DNA from: Ecdyonurus torrentis
Taxonomy: Eukaryota; Arthropoda; Insecta; Ephemeroptera; Heptageniidae
Assembly: GCA_949318235.1 (NCBI GenBank)
Contig: OX439137.1
Coordinates: forward strand, 25,327,799-25,391,798
Reading direction: 5' to 3'
Length of the DNA stretch: 64,000 nucleotides
In this document: piece after piece, positions 46,205 to 57,960 of the stretch
How the letters are laid out: each line of letters starts with the position of its first letter
Position numbering within the stretch: the first letter of the stretch is position 1
The notes under the pieces: generated by a model
Seen by the model: the letters and a program-made list of their open reading frames with translations, nothing else
Databases searched by the model: none
What the model was told of the DNA's origin: nothing
Program-made: the position numbers and the translations under genes

Positions 46205-46330
46205 ATTGTATATTTTAAACGAGGGAATAGTCTTAAATCGATACATATGCGAATTTGTAAATTTTGTGTTCATTAAATATTTGTAATTTATTCTTGAAAA
46301 TCTCACGATGACGTCATAAGTTGCTTCCTA
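46205..46330. mobile_element. MITE family C, partial copy
   Basis: GAGGGAATAGTCTTAAATCG, ATACATATGCGAATTTGTAA and GTTCATTAAATATTTGTAAT follow the family C left-arm order, and a TGACGTCA stands at 46,309-46,316. The right arm is missing. Confidence 0.55.
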
Positions 46331-46419
46331 TTTTACCTGTTATCTCAGGTAAGGCCCTAAATTTTACGATGCTAAATGCTAAACTAGTGAGCATTTTAAA
46401 TAAATACGTCTACAGTACA

Positions 46420-46703
46420 ACACTCTAAAAAAGGGTGCACTTTTAGACTTTTTGAGTTATTATTATTTTATATACTTTTGAGTTATTATGAGTAGCTAAA
46501 ACAATGCATTTCAGCAAATTATTAACAATAGCCATTTTAACTTAAAATAGCTTAAAAAACTCAAAACAACTCAAAATTAGCTATTGTTTATAAATTGCTA
46601 AAATGTACTATTTTAGCTACTCATAATTAGTCAATAACTTAAAAGTGTATATATTAAATAAGTTAGATTCGTAACTGAAGCAATGCACCCTTTTTTAGAG
46701 AGT
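46420..46703. mobile_element. Foldback MITE I, about 284 bp
   Basis: The left terminus ACACTCTAAAAAAGGGTGCA is the inverse of the right terminus TGCACCCTTTTTTAGAGAGT with one mismatch. The arms continue through TATATACTTTTGAGTTATTA / TAATTAGTCAATAACTTAAA and GAGTAGCTAAAA / TTTTAGCTACTC to a centre near AACTCAAAACAACTCAAAA. The ACACTCTAAAAA end is shared with family H, so the same transposase may have moved both. Confidence 0.85.
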
Positions 46704-47170
46704 AAGAAAAACATTTGAATAAATCTGATCACTGACATTGCAAAAATGAATAATTTTAGACATAAATTCACTTTATCTTATAATATCAATCTTCTAGTTT
46801 CAATCTTTAAATTTAATATTAAAAATTTTACTTGTACAATCACTCAATATCTTTTGTACCCTTTTTTTTTTATCCACATATGATACACAATGTTTGAAAA
46901 AGTCAAAAAAAAAATTTGAGTGAGTAAAATGCCACATATATTACACACATCATACAAAATGAAAATGCCCTTTTGTTTAATATAATCGCTTCCGTTCCGG
47001 CAGTTAGCCAAAATGAATAGTTTTGAACAAAGTAAAATTTATAAAGTGCAGTTATATGTATGTACGTAGTATGCGTAAAGTTCAATACTATAATCAACAT
47101 TTATTATTAGCTATATTGTAACATTTAAATGGCCATGATCTTTTTATGTGTATACGTATGCCTTTTCCTA

Positions 47171-47172
<2 letters not shown>

Positions 47173-47201
<29 letters not shown>
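47173..47201. repeat. (CT)n microsatellite, 29 bp
   Basis: Perfect CT alternation. Confidence 0.93.
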
Positions 47202-47204
<3 letters not shown>

Positions 47205-47352
47205 TCAATTCTTTTAAAAAAAATACATAATTAATTAATTTTATTTTAGGTATGAAGGATATTTAGAGTTATTAATAAAAGTAAATCATTTGATTTTGTA
47301 AACAGTTTTAAATGTTGACACAAATATGAATCTTTAGCGTTATCAAAGACCT

Positions 47353-47667
47353 TTAAAGGCGTAGAACACATTGAACAAAAATGTTGTGTAATATATCCTA
47401 ACAAGCCTGAAAATCAACGTTGATTTGGCCGAAGTCATTGATTTCTAATATATTTTTCATTCACAATATGCCACTTGTGGTCACTGACGTCACCAGCTCC
47501 CTTGTTTTACGCGCACGTAAACCGGGTGAGCTGTAACGTCAGTGCCAGTGGCATTTTGTGAAAGGAAAATATATTAGAAATCAATGACTCCCGCTAAATC
47601 AACGTTGATTTTCAGGTTTGTTAGGATATTACACAGCTTTTTTGTTGAGGGTGTTCTACGCCTTTAA
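47353..47667. mobile_element. TTAA-flanked foldback MITE K, 315 bp
   Basis: Bounded by TTAA. The left terminus is TTAAAGGCGTAGAACAC and the right is its exact inverse, GTGTTCTACGCCTTTAA. The arms run about 130 bp and include AAAATCAACGTTGATTT and ATTGATTTCTAATATATTTT, with inverse partners on the right. The centre contains CACTGACGTCACCAGCTC and ACGCGCACGTAAACC. TTAA ends again suggest a piggyBac-type mechanism, but the TIR differs from families A and B. The high arm identity implies a young insertion. Only one copy lies in the window. Confidence 0.88.
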
Positions 47668-48215
47668 TTAATTGTGTCATTGTATTATTTTTATTAGAAG
47701 TTTAAAAAATATGTGTTTTTATATTATTAACTTTCATTTTTTTATTATTTTCTTATAATATTGATCTATTTTTACATCTATATACCAAAATGTTAGAATT
47801 TTTTACTATACAGAATCGTTATTTTAATTTTTCAGGACTTAAGTAAATCATTGGTAACAAGAACAAATTTAATTATTTTGTAGTAGAAGAAATGCAATAA
47901 GCACTTTTTATGACTAATATTTTTCGGAAAAACAATCTCACTTTTTTTTTTCTCTCTCTCTCTATCTTCCTTTTTCTCTTCCAATTATATTAAATAAAAT
48001 TATTATTAAAATTTCATTCAACTAATAGCAAAATAAATCAAATAACAAAAGTTAAACATGTAAATCTGAATATTTAACCTGGTTCCAGTATCCTAAATAT
48101 AAAAAAGGCCACACAGAAAATATCTACAGTAAAAAAAAAAATATTTAAAAAAAAAAAAAAAAAGGATTCCCCAGTAGCTATATATTTAAATTTATGAAGC
48201 GTATCTTTGAGTGTA

Positions 48216-48266
<51 letters not shown>

Positions 48267-48989
48267 ACTACTTAACTTGCTAATACATACTGATGTGTGT
48301 ACGAAAGCTATAGAAATCACACAGCGTTTGTCTTGAAGTTTAACAAAAATTGTATTCTTGCCAATTTTACTTGATTTTTGAGGAGTTAGAAAAGAATAAT
48401 AATAATAAAAAATAGTTATAAGTTTTTTTTACACTGTAAGAGTGAATATACTGATGAATGTCATATTTAACACACATTAATTGCTTTATTACTTTAATTT
48501 AATAATCACAGATATATTTTTTATATTGCAAATTAAGGGACTAATATTAATATCTTTACTATTGGATAAAGTATTTTTGTTTTATTTATATAAATTGTGA
48601 TTAGTAGTGATATAATTTTTTTTAAACTCTATCTCATTAAGTCCAGTAAATATTTAACTTATTTTATTTAATTAATAAATATTTCTTGAATTATTTATTA
48701 TATTCTTTCTTTTAATATCACCCATGGACTCTTAATTGATTAAAAATGTATGTGATTTACGTATGTATACTATGGTATACCCTTAATCACGAGTTTAAAC
48801 TAATTTTTCATTTTTTATTTTGTATATTTTTAATATTTTATTTCTTATTGCTTCATAATATTAAGTGTACAATTTCAAGGGATAGCAATTTTAAAATAAC
48901 TCAAAAATATATTAAATTAATTTTACCAGCGTTTTGCAAACAGTGATCCCAGTATTTAAGTGTTGTTGCATCTGTAAACCTTCTTAATC
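47668..48989. other. AT-rich non-coding stretch
   Basis: No gene recognised. It contains a CT-rich patch at about 47,952-47,982, A-rich runs near 48,130-48,163 and the (GA)n block at 48,219-48,264. Confidence 0.5.
48219..48264. repeat. (GA)n microsatellite, 46 bp
   Basis: Perfect GA alternation. Confidence 0.95.
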
Positions 48990-49112
48990 TTCTAAAAATT
49001 TTCACAATTGTTCAAGATACCTTTTCCTAATGTATCACTGTTTAAACTTATTATTATTATATAACTTAATTTGTAGTAAAAGTCCGAAGTAGCTGATTTC
49101 TTATCCTAATCA
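48990..49112 (+). repeat. Family A MITE, 3'-half fragment
   Basis: TTCAAGATACCTTTTCCTAA, TGTATCACTGTTTAAACTT and AAGTCCGAAGTAGCTGATTT follow the order of the right half of family A. The left half and the TTAA ends are absent. Confidence 0.55.
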
Positions 49113-51780
49113 GTTAATTACTAAATTTGCATTTAAAATTTAGAATTAAATTCAATTTTTTTTATTCTAAATTTCAAAGTATATGCAAGTATCTAATTTT
49201 GTTATGAAAAACAAAGTAAATTGTGAAATGAGCTTAATAAAAAAAAAATACGTAAAATTTAAATATGATTTTCATCATTTATTTTTCTTTCAGTGTGATG
49301 ATTACTTAACTTTTGTACAAGAAAAATTCTTTTTACTTTCGTATTTAACGTTACGTTAAAACTTTTTTTAACTTAAGAATTAATTGTGTTACTCAATGTT
49401 TACGTGACTCACTCAGTGTTTTTCAAATTGTCACTAAACTTAACCTCAAAGACAATCAAACTGTTTAAATCATTTAAACTAAGTCTATTAATGGCTGATT
49501 ACTCATGCATTACGTTTATTGTTAAAAAGAAAACGTTTAAATATTTTTTCATTGTTCTTTATAACGTTATAGTGTGCGTAAGATGAAAAATATAACATTA
49601 GAAATTTAATTTTGGCCCGTGTGTGCTTTTCCATTAATTAGAAAGTCCTTACCTGTCGATAAGACAATGTCTTGACTGGAACCCGGAACTGCGATGGGTG
49701 TAGCACGATAACACAATATGGCAACAACAACAATAGTTCTGATATATTTTTTGGGAATAAGTTCCAATAATTATTTTTACGTCCCAATTTATCAATTGCC
49801 TAAATTGAAAAAGGAAATGAAAAAGCTGCAAAAAAAAAAAATAATAAAATAAAAAAAAATAAATCAAGAAAATAAACAAAATATTTTAAATTTGTCTATT
49901 TTAGGCAATGAAATAGACGAAGAAAAACAAATTTATTGAACAACTATCAATTAGTATAAAGATGTTCTTTTTTTAATGCGTTTCCAGAATTTTCACACCT
50001 GAAAAATCTCTTATTTAATACAGCCAGTGAAATTTAGCAAGAATCTCATTTAATAATAACTTTCTATCAGATTTTTTTTCCTAATTACTAGCTATATATT
50101 ATTTAATTATTCTATTGCAAATACACTTATTATCACATTATACTATTCTTAGAAGATTATTAAAATGATCATTATATTTACAGTATTAAAAACTATAATT
50201 TCAAAAGTTCCATGTTTTTTGCTTTATATTTTTTTACTGTAAATATAAATTAAATAATTAATAGTATAAAAAAATATTATAAAAAGTATAATATTGCATA
50301 TATGTATAATTTTTATTTTCATGCACATTATTATATCGTTTAGCACGCTATTTTTCTAACTTATAATATGATATATAATTTTGATAATGAGTGTGTGTAC
50401 AATTCACATAAAAAAAAGGAAAAACCTGTAAACTAAACCTTATCTAAATCTAATAAGAATATAGATCATGCAATAAAAATTTACCTTTCTTAACATCTTA
50501 TAATTCAAACTATAAAAGTCTTTAACTATTGTAAATTTTCCATTGATGAAATTATATAAATAAATAGCATGTTTATGTATAGCATTTTTTTAAAAATAAT
50601 AATTGTTATAAAATATTAAATGCAATAATTATTAAATTATTATTTTTAAACGATTATTATTGAATTAATTAAATTAAAAAAAAAAATTTAAAAGTCTAGG
50701 CACATTTTTAGCTATTTTTAATTCTAGCCGAGCTGAAAATGAGGTGTGTGTTTTTAGGCTAAAGCTTTAGAATTTTTTTAAACATTTGTTTTTCTATCTG
50801 ATTCAGCTCCCTTTCTAAAAATCAGGTCTACTTTATAATCGTTTAACAAGTTTTAATAAATGCTAGTGATATTTTGGTAGGGTTACAAAACTTATTTGCA
50901 TTACAAAAAAAAAATGTTAAGGGTTTATAATTTTTTATTATTTGCAAATAGTAAAATTGAAAATAATGGCAATATTATTTATTTTTATTATTTAAAATAA
51001 TAATAAAATACTTTCTCCTTTCCCATATTTTGGTATCATTTTACTATAGTCTTGTATATACATATATAGTGTTATCGAGAGATGCTACGGAATCGCACAT
51101 AAAGTATGGTCTGAGTCTAAATTCAAACTCCGATTTTACCTTTAACAACTTCCATAAAATTTGTGGAAACTTCTGAGGAAAGCTAAGTATTAAACCATGA
51201 CAAAAAATTCTTATATATTTGTGTAATATTTAACATTTATTTTGTATCTTACATTAAAAATATTACGAACAATAGATATATGAAATCTTATAATTGATGT
51301 TATAAAAATGATGTACAAATTAATGAATATTTTCAGTGCATCATTATATAGAAGTCAAACAATGTGTTAATTATTCATCTTTTACGCTTCTTATGGTATC
51401 AAAAATGCCAATATTTTAACCATATAATACACTAACACTTAGAAGCTGCTTACTAGAGCATTTTTTACTCTACAGTATTGTGGCAAGTATGTGGTTTATA
51501 TATCTACATCATTATACGATTTTGATTCATATTAGTGCAATATTAAACGACCAGACGTAATAAATTACCAAGTAAAAAAAAAATGTAAAGTAGTGTTCCA
51601 TTCACAAAAAAATATTTAAAAATAGATTGCAGTAACTCTGTGTCATACTTTGTCAACCCGTTCCCTATATTGTCTACACAACTATAAAACAAACAAAGTT
51701 AAGACATTTCAAGAACACCACTTCCTGTGTTTATTTTGACTTACTTACTTACTTACTTACCGCATGTCCACTTCATCAAT
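49113..51780. other. AT-rich non-coding stretch
   Basis: No gene recognised, apart from the dispersed repeat at 49,650-49,750. The frames at 49,386-49,586 and 49,649-49,879 lack motifs. A (TTAC)n patch lies at about 51,740-51,760. Confidence 0.5.
49650..49750 (+). repeat. Dispersed repeat O, copy 1
   Basis: ACCTGTCGATAAGACAATGT then CTTGACTGGA, GTGTAGCACGATAACACAAT and ATGGC. A diverged copy lies at 55,278-55,375 with the same order. It is probably part of a larger element that I cannot bound. Confidence 0.6.
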
Positions 51781-51781
51781 G

Positions 51782-51978
51782 TATTGTTACATCATTCAAT
51801 GTTATTATCTCTCTCTCTCACTCTAAATCCCTCTCTCTAGTATCTCTAGTCTCTCTCTCCCTTTCTCTCTTACTTTAAATCCCTCTCTCTTGTATCTCTA
51901 TTTCTCTATAGACTCTCTCTCTCTCTCTCTCTTCCTCGTAATGGTTTATATCTCGCCCTCTCTCTATCCTTGCTTTAT

Positions 51979-52067
<89 letters not shown>

Positions 52068-52320
52068 CGTGCCTCTCTCCTTCTGTTTCTGTCTCTCTCT
52101 TTCTTTCTTGGTCTCGAATACGTATACTCTGTTCTTACTGACAGACATATTTCTCCTCTCTCTCTCCTAACCCATTTCTCTCTATATATCCTCTCATTCC
52201 ATTCTTCCCTTCAATCTCTCTCTCTCTCTCTTATTCTATTCTCTATAGTCACCTTTCTCTCTCTCTCCCTCCCTCTCTTTCTCTCCCTCCTTCTATCCCT
52301 CCCTCTCACAGATACTGCAG
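51782..52320. repeat. CT-rich low-complexity block with (CT)n core
   Basis: Interspersed CTCTCT, CCTCTC and TTTCTC runs, with a perfect (CT)n core at about 51,981-52,064. It generates two overlapping Ser/Leu-repeat frames that are artefacts. Confidence 0.93.
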
Positions 52321-53499
52321 TATAGACCGCTAGTGACAATTTTACACATTGGCAGTCTGCCTTGTTTTGTTCTCATTGAGCTAGCTTAGCTCGCCATTTC
52401 TGGTCTGTCTATGCACCACTTGCGATTTCATCCTAAATCTTTTTAAGCTTTAACTATTTTTAATTGTATTTTGATTCACACAATTCACTTTAATAAATTG
52501 ATATAACAATTATGAATGGTTATTTAAAATGGTATCTACTAATGGGCAGTACTTGTTTTCAAAATAATCATGTTTTTGTATTTTGTAACAAAATAATAAT
52601 AATTTTTCTGTATAGTATGCAACAATTTCTTTAAAAAAAAGCTTTATTTCTCTCTTTCCTTCAATCGTATACAATATACATATTCATCGAGGTTAATTAA
52701 CAGACAGAAAAAGTCAAAACACTTACATTCAAGAACATGCACAAATTTGGTGCTACTTTTACATTCATATTTATATTTTTATAAACTAAAAACAATAAAA
52801 CATAGCTGTGGGCTCTTTATCAAAGAAAAAGAAAAGAAATTGCTCTTAAAATTTTAATATTTTTATGAATTAATGTAAAAGTTAGCAACTCAGTTTCTGA
52901 TTATTTACATAAAAATTGATAACCATAAACTAATATTTTTACAATATTTTTTTATTTGCACAAAAATATACCAAATTCAGCTGAATGTCAAGTCTGAATG
53001 AAGATAGAATAATAATAATTATTTATAACATAGCTCATGTTGTTTTTAATCTAAATTTAGGTATGTAATATTAAGTAGTTTATATGCCAAAAAAAATTTA
53101 TTTAAATTGTTTTAAATAATCAAATTTTACGTTTTTGCATGTTGTTGTAAGGATAATTAAAAATAATTTATATTTTGTTTTCTTTTCATTCTACGAACTA
53201 GCATTCATAAGTTTTTATAAGTGTTATTTCTTTCTCTGTTCCTTTAACTTTAATTAACAAAAGATTTAATTCTAACAAGACACATAGACTTAAAGATAAC
53301 AAGCTAGAGCTTCAGTAAGTATTGATTTCAAAATTGAGCTGATAGCAAATTTATTGATTTTAAAGCTATACTTATGTCAGTTACTCCTGATACATTTCAG
53401 GGTTAGGTCAAAATAGAAAAAAACATGTGTAGAAAATCAAATAAAGCACTCGACAAACTGAATTGAAAAAAAAAAAAAAAAAAAGTTCAGCAATGTTAT
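52321..53499. other. Anonymous stretch, no gene seen
   Basis: The first 120 bases (to about 52,440) are noticeably less AT-rich, including CAGTCTGCCTTGTTTTGTTC and GCTAGCTTAGCTCGCC, but show no recognised motif or inverted partner. The remainder is AT-rich without features. Confidence 0.45.
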
Positions 53500-53572
53500 T
53501 CTTTATTAATGTTATTCATTGCTTCAGTATGGCGTCGCAGCGCATTCAGTATGACGTCATGCGCATACACCG
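53500..53572 (+). mobile_element. MITE family F, right-end fragment
   Basis: ATGTTATTCATTGCTTCAGT then ATGGCGTCGCAGCGCATTCA, GTATGACGTCATGCGCATAC and ACCGTATAC match the right end of copy 2, which begins about 50 bases downstream. Confidence 0.65.
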
Positions 53573-53621
53573 TATACAATAAAGCGTAATGTAGATGCTT
53601 ATATAGTTGAATCTTCAGTCT

Positions 53622-53921
53622 TTATAGGGTCTATACATTCAAATTGGATAACTCAATAACATGGGTGGTATAGGAAAATAACTCATTTTGCCAGTTTAAA
53701 AACACAATGCAATATTTTTGAGAGAATTGATGCTGTAAATATGTTAAATTAGTATCTCAAGTATATTGTGAGAAAAATAACAATAACATAAAATTAACAG
53801 ATTTTTCAAAGAAAATTGCATAAACAAATGAAGTTTTTCCTATGCTCAGCGATGTTATTCACTACTCCAGTATGGCCTCAAAGCGCATTAATTATGATGT
53901 CATCCGCATACACTCTATACT
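53622..53921 (+). mobile_element. MITE family F, copy 2
   Basis: The most complete copy. The left terminus is TATAGGGTCTATACATTC. The right end, inverted, is GTATAGAGTGTATGCGGATG, giving imperfect TIRs. The interior holds ATAACTCAATAACATGGGTG, TGCAATATTTTTGAGAGAAT, TTTTTCCTATGCTCAGCGAT and CCAGTATGGCCTCAAAGCGC. No coding. Confidence 0.78.
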
Positions 53922-54348
53922 TTCCATGGTCCTATTACAAAGTGAGGAAAATCTGAATAATTTTTAACATTGTCACAACCATATATGGGTTGATTGTAAC
54001 AGCAAATTTAATGTAAACTTTTCCTTCTCATCCCCCTTATTATTATTTTTATTTTTTATTATTAATATTATATTATTTTTCCTTAGTCCAGCTTAGCCAT
54101 TACGTTTCCTGTAATAACATTTATTATGAACTATTTTACACACGTATTTTATCAGTTAAATAATTTCTAGGATCTGCCACATATTATGTATTTAATACAA
54201 AAATGTCAAATTAATACTGCAAGCATTTTATATACCGGAAAACATATTTTCCCAGTATTCATAAAATATCATTAAATTTTATAATGTAAAAGCTTTTTAT
54301 TATAATAAATTTTATTTATGATGCTCCCACACAGTATAACATAAATAT

Positions 54349-54351
<3 letters not shown>

Positions 54352-54422
<71 letters not shown>
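54352..54422. repeat. (TA)n microsatellite, about 71 bp
   Basis: Perfect TA alternation. Confidence 0.95.
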
Positions 54423-54425
<3 letters not shown>

Positions 54426-55277
54426 GTTATGTAAAATTTAATGTGATTTTAAATTATTAAATCAATAAAATAATAAATAAAAATTATATAATTTTTTATT
54501 GAGATATTTTATTCTAAAACCATTTTTACAACTCTCATAAATTCCCAAATATTTCATTTATTGGTTTTCAAATTTATACACTTAACATTTTAATTTTACT
54601 TGCTTTCGAAAAAACACTTAATAAATTATAAAAACATGGAGGGTTAAAACATTTTTACTGTTTAATGGTTCAAAATAATGAACATATACCAAAATTTAAC
54701 TCGTAAAAATAGTTTTTAAATCAAATTTTATGTTTAAATTCATGTTAACCAGAATTTTTTTGAATAACATAATGGCTTGTTCAAATTGTTCAATATTTTT
54801 TTAATGTGTAATAAATTTGAATATATGGAACCTTCATTTAAAAGTAATGAACTATAATCACTTTTTTTTCTTTACACATTGGATATATTACACTGTATGA
54901 ATAGTCCATGTTACATATATAGTATAATTTTAATATAAAAGCTAGAAGCTCATATAATATAATAAATTTATTAATATAATTGCATACCATCCAGCCTGCA
55001 TACAGTTTCCATGGGTTCTATAGCTTGTCATGGCGAATGCCGGGATCTGTATTTAGAGCGTTGCTGGCCCATGTATGCGGTTTCCATTGTACACTCGTCC
55101 CAAATAAATCTGACCGCAGCGTTCATGTCTCCAAATGCTAAATATATACAACTCCTCCCACAAAAGTTGTTTCGTTTACCCATGCTTTATAGTTTTTATG
55201 CACTTACGTATGAATTTTTGTGAAAAGAGATGTAGAGAAACTTTAAATTAAACGGTCATATTTATTCGGGAGGAGTG
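54423..55277. other. AT-rich stretch with one less AT-rich patch
   Basis: AT-rich to about 54,980. From 54,981 to 55,180 the sequence has higher GC and an open 70-codon frame (55,011-55,223, starting MGSIACHGECRDLYLERCWP), with no domain I recognise. It could be an unrecognised repeat or, less likely, an exon. It lies just upstream of dispersed repeat O. Confidence 0.3.
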
Positions 55278-55375
55278 TACCTGTTGATAAGACAATATCT
55301 TGAAAGGACTTTGGAGAAAGTGTAGCACAATAACACAATACGGCTAAAAAAAATGTCCACATGATACAATATTTT
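55278..55375 (+). repeat. Dispersed repeat O, copy 2
   Basis: TACCTGTTGATAAGACAATA then TCTTGAAAGGA, AGTGTAGCACAATAACACAA and TACGGC, matching 49,650-49,750 in order and spacing. Confidence 0.6.
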
Positions 55376-55931
55376 CAAGTTTCAATAGTACATTTAAAAA
55401 TTAAGAGCATATATATACAGATTTATTTCAAAGTAAAAATATTGTATCGATTTAGCAAAACTTAATTAATAATGATTATAAAACCATTGAAAAACAAAAT
55501 CTACGTAAAATAAACAACCTCAGTACCGTTTAAACATAGATTTGCAGATTTAAATTAATATAAATCAGATTAGTCAAGTTTATTTTGTGGTGAAATTATA
55601 TTTTTAGCTCTGTGACAAAAAAGATAAATAAATAAGAAAGAAAAAAACATGTTTTCTAGTTTCATTTTAAATTAATTGTTGTAGAAGCGTATAACCAGTC
55701 AGAGGATAAGAAATTATGCGTAACTGTTAGTTTCTATTGTGTATCATTTCTCTCTTTCTTTATTTGAAACTAGGTTAATTATTTATTTTATAATTATATA
55801 AAAGTCATACAATAAGACTTGTATTGGATATTGGATTGACTTTTGCTGTATCATAAATATCAGTAAATAAAAATTACTGTAATAAATATTTATAACGATT
55901 AAAAAATTAACAGACATAAAAATTACTAAAA
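55376..55931. other. AT-rich non-coding stretch
   Basis: Nothing recognised. The minus-strand frame at 55,783-55,986 overlaps the start of a family H MITE and has no motif. Confidence 0.5.
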
Positions 55932-56220
55932 ATAACACTATAAAATATAAGCTTTGAATAGCCTGTACGCAGTTTTGTAATGCCAATCAAAACGGTTATG
56001 ACGTCACGAAGCGTTGAAATTTTAACGATAAAAACGTTAACAAGTGTTAGAGCCGCATGGAAAAAAAATGTGGATTTGCAAAATTCAAGTTCTGTTTATT
56101 CCATTGTCATCCGAAAGCTTGTAATTTACGTTTTTATCGTTAGATTGTCAACGTTTAGTGACGTCATAAACGTTAATTCTATAATACTTAAAGCATTGAA
56201 AAACTGTGCACAAGATTTGT

Positions 56221-56222
<2 letters not shown>
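55932..56222. mobile_element. MITE family H, copy 2 (foldback)
   Basis: The left arm has ACACTATAAAATATAAGC, CTGTACGCAGTTTTGTAATG and GGTTATGACGTCACGAAGCG, then AACGATAAAAACGTTAACAA. The right arm is the inverse: TACGTTTTTATCGTTAGATT, TAGTGACGTCATAAACGTTA and AAAACTGTGCACAAG. Each arm carries a TGACGTCA site. The 80-codon frame at 55,980-56,222 lies wholly inside this element and is therefore not a gene. Confidence 0.8.

Positions 56223-56223
<1 letters not shown>

Positions 56224-56252
<29 letters not shown>
56224..56252 (-). repeat. Poly-T run, 29 bases
   Basis: Uninterrupted T run directly abutting the right end of the family H copy. Confidence 0.9.
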
Positions 56253-56254
<2 letters not shown>

Positions 56255-56430
56255 GGAAACTGATAAGGAAAATTAAGATTGTGGTTTGGTGTTAAATTTT
56301 GATTAAACTTATGATATAAGAATAAATATTAAAACTATATTATATAAAGTCAATAGAGGCGGGTAAACTAAACAGAAAACTGGATCAAGTATGCGGTTAG
56401 CAATCTCATTTAGAAAATATAAAGTCAACA

Positions 56431-56453
56431 AGGAAGGAAGGAAGGAAGGAAGG
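56431..56453. repeat. (AGGA)n microsatellite
   Basis: About five AGGA units. Confidence 0.9.
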
Positions 56454-56589
56454 GTATTTTCTTTTTAATCCAATCATGTTTTTATTTACTGCACTTTAAT
56501 AATTTAGAACAAAAAAAATAAATAAATAAAAAAAGTAATTTCTGCTGCATTGAATAACAACTGAATAACAACAAATAGACAAAAAAAAA

Positions 56590-56735
56590 ACTAACGTAAT
56601 AATTATGCTAGCCCTTTATAAGCATAAATGCAACATAAATAATATTATATACACTGCACAACGTTCCAATGGTATAAATATTACGTTGCATATAGCATAA
56701 TTATTTTTGAACTAGCAAATATAGTGCAATAAAAG
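56590..56735. mobile_element. MITE family G, partial copy
   Basis: Starts ACTAACGTAATAATTATGCT then AGCCCTTTATAAGCATAAAT, and later has TATTACGTTGCATATAGCAT then AATTATTTT. The right terminus is not recognised. Confidence 0.55.
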
Positions 56736-57193
56736 AATTCACATTAATAAAAGTTTTCAGTACAATAGTAAACGCCGCCTTCGATGAGATAACTTTAAAT
56801 AAATAAATAACCTCTTCATTCAAAAACATTGAAATATATATAAATTGTAAGGGACAAATTTTAGACCTGACAAATGTTTAGCCAAATTTTACACTTAATT
56901 GAAAGATGGCTATAGATTTAAAATTCAATAATTATGATAATTCTGTCTGAAAGAAAAAAAATATTATTTATACTCTACATAGAAAAGGTAGCAAATTGGA
57001 AGATATGAGCAATACACGAAAAACATGAAGTATGAAGGAAGGAAAGAAAAAAAAAATGCAAGAAATATTTAACTACTTTAACATTTGGTACAGATGGTTG
57101 AAATAGTTAATGAAATTATATCCAGACAATCTTCATTATTCTAGAGATTATAGCATTAAGATGGATTATAAAGTAAGTTGTACTGTGAATACA
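56736..57193. other. AT-rich non-coding stretch
   Basis: No gene, RNA or bounded repeat recognised. Confidence 0.5.
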
Positions 57194-57501
57194 TTAAAGG
57201 AATAGACCAGAATATAAATATTTACATCATGAACAAAACACTTGAAGGGTCCTATATAAATATTATTAGTTTGTTTCAAAACTTAAACTGTAGCAGTGAT
57301 CAGAATTTTTTTTTATTTATGTAACCCACACAACATTTTCATACTAATTTTACTGACGTCATAAACAGAAATATTTGCTCAGTAAGTGTAATTTACCGTA
57401 TTTTTCACGCTCTCTTGTGGAATCTGATAAGAAATTGTTATCAGTTTGTGTTAAATCATTGAAACTAATATCATGTTGTTTTATGTGGTCTATGGCTTTA
57501 A
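57194..57501 (-). mobile_element. MITE family B, copy 4
   Basis: Inverted relative to the other three. It opens TTAAAGGAATAGACCAGAAT and closes TGTGGTCTATGGCTTTAA. The interior shows TTTCACGCTCTCTTGTGG and CACACAACATTTTCATACTA. A perfect TGACGTCA stands at 57,354-57,361. It has a few more substitutions than the copies at 61-62 kb. Confidence 0.88.
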
Positions 57502-57764
57502 TATCTAAAATTTGATGCCACAGTATAAAAATTTAATGTATTTACTTACTACAAATGCGTGGGTTTACTAGTGAAATCAGAGAGTATACTAAAACGAATA
57601 TTTCACTAGTATACTCATCATTCTTGCATCTCTATACGGTAGCCTCTAGTAGTTTAAATGTTTCATGAAAATGTGCTTTGACGGTATAATCAAAGCATTT
57701 TCGTGTTCTCTAAACATGCGTTAAGATTAAACATTTATTTTTCATGTAAATACAAGGTCAATGA
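57502..57764. other. Short gap, small inverted motifs only
   Basis: A weak inverted pair, TTTACTAGTGAAAT / ATTTCACTAGTATA, lies at about 57,564-57,613, and AAATGTTTCATGAAAATG / CATTTTCGTG appears near 57,655-57,705. The size suits a small unrecognised MITE. No gene. Confidence 0.35.
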
Positions 57765-57878
57765 TCTTATAAAGGTCAAGAGCACAAGAGAACATCATTA
57801 GATCACTTTGAAGCTGATCTCCGGAGTTATCCTGGAACATCCCGTCATGCGATTACCTCATCATACAAGACTGACTGA
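57765..57878 (+). CDS. 37-codon open frame, possible terminal exon (weak)
   Basis: A frame open from 57,765 to a TGA at 57,876-57,878 encodes 37 residues, with LDHFEADLRSYPGTSRHAIT in the middle and SSYKTD at the end. It has no ATG, and its composition (Asp, Glu, Arg, His, Pro, Gly) is unlike the Ile/Lys/Phe/Tyr-rich background. The DNA is clearly less AT-rich than its flanks. An acceptor-like TACAAG lies at 57,751-57,756 and another AAAG at 57,771-57,774. No family is recognised. It could be a C-terminal exon, a decayed retroelement fragment, or chance. Confidence 0.22.
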   Translation, partial: SYKGQEHKRTSLDHFEADLRSYPGTSRHAITSSYKTD

Positions 57879-57960
57879 AAATACGTACATGTAAATTTTA
57901 TATTACACTTAAATGGAACAAAACACGTGATTTTCATTACTAAAATGCTTAAAGTCCATT

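Noticed and set aside
51890..52170. Ser/Leu-repeat frames
   Set aside because: Direct read-through of a (CT)n microsatellite.
55980..56222. 80-codon plus-strand frame
   Set aside because: Lies entirely inside a palindromic family H MITE. The other copies do not keep the frame.
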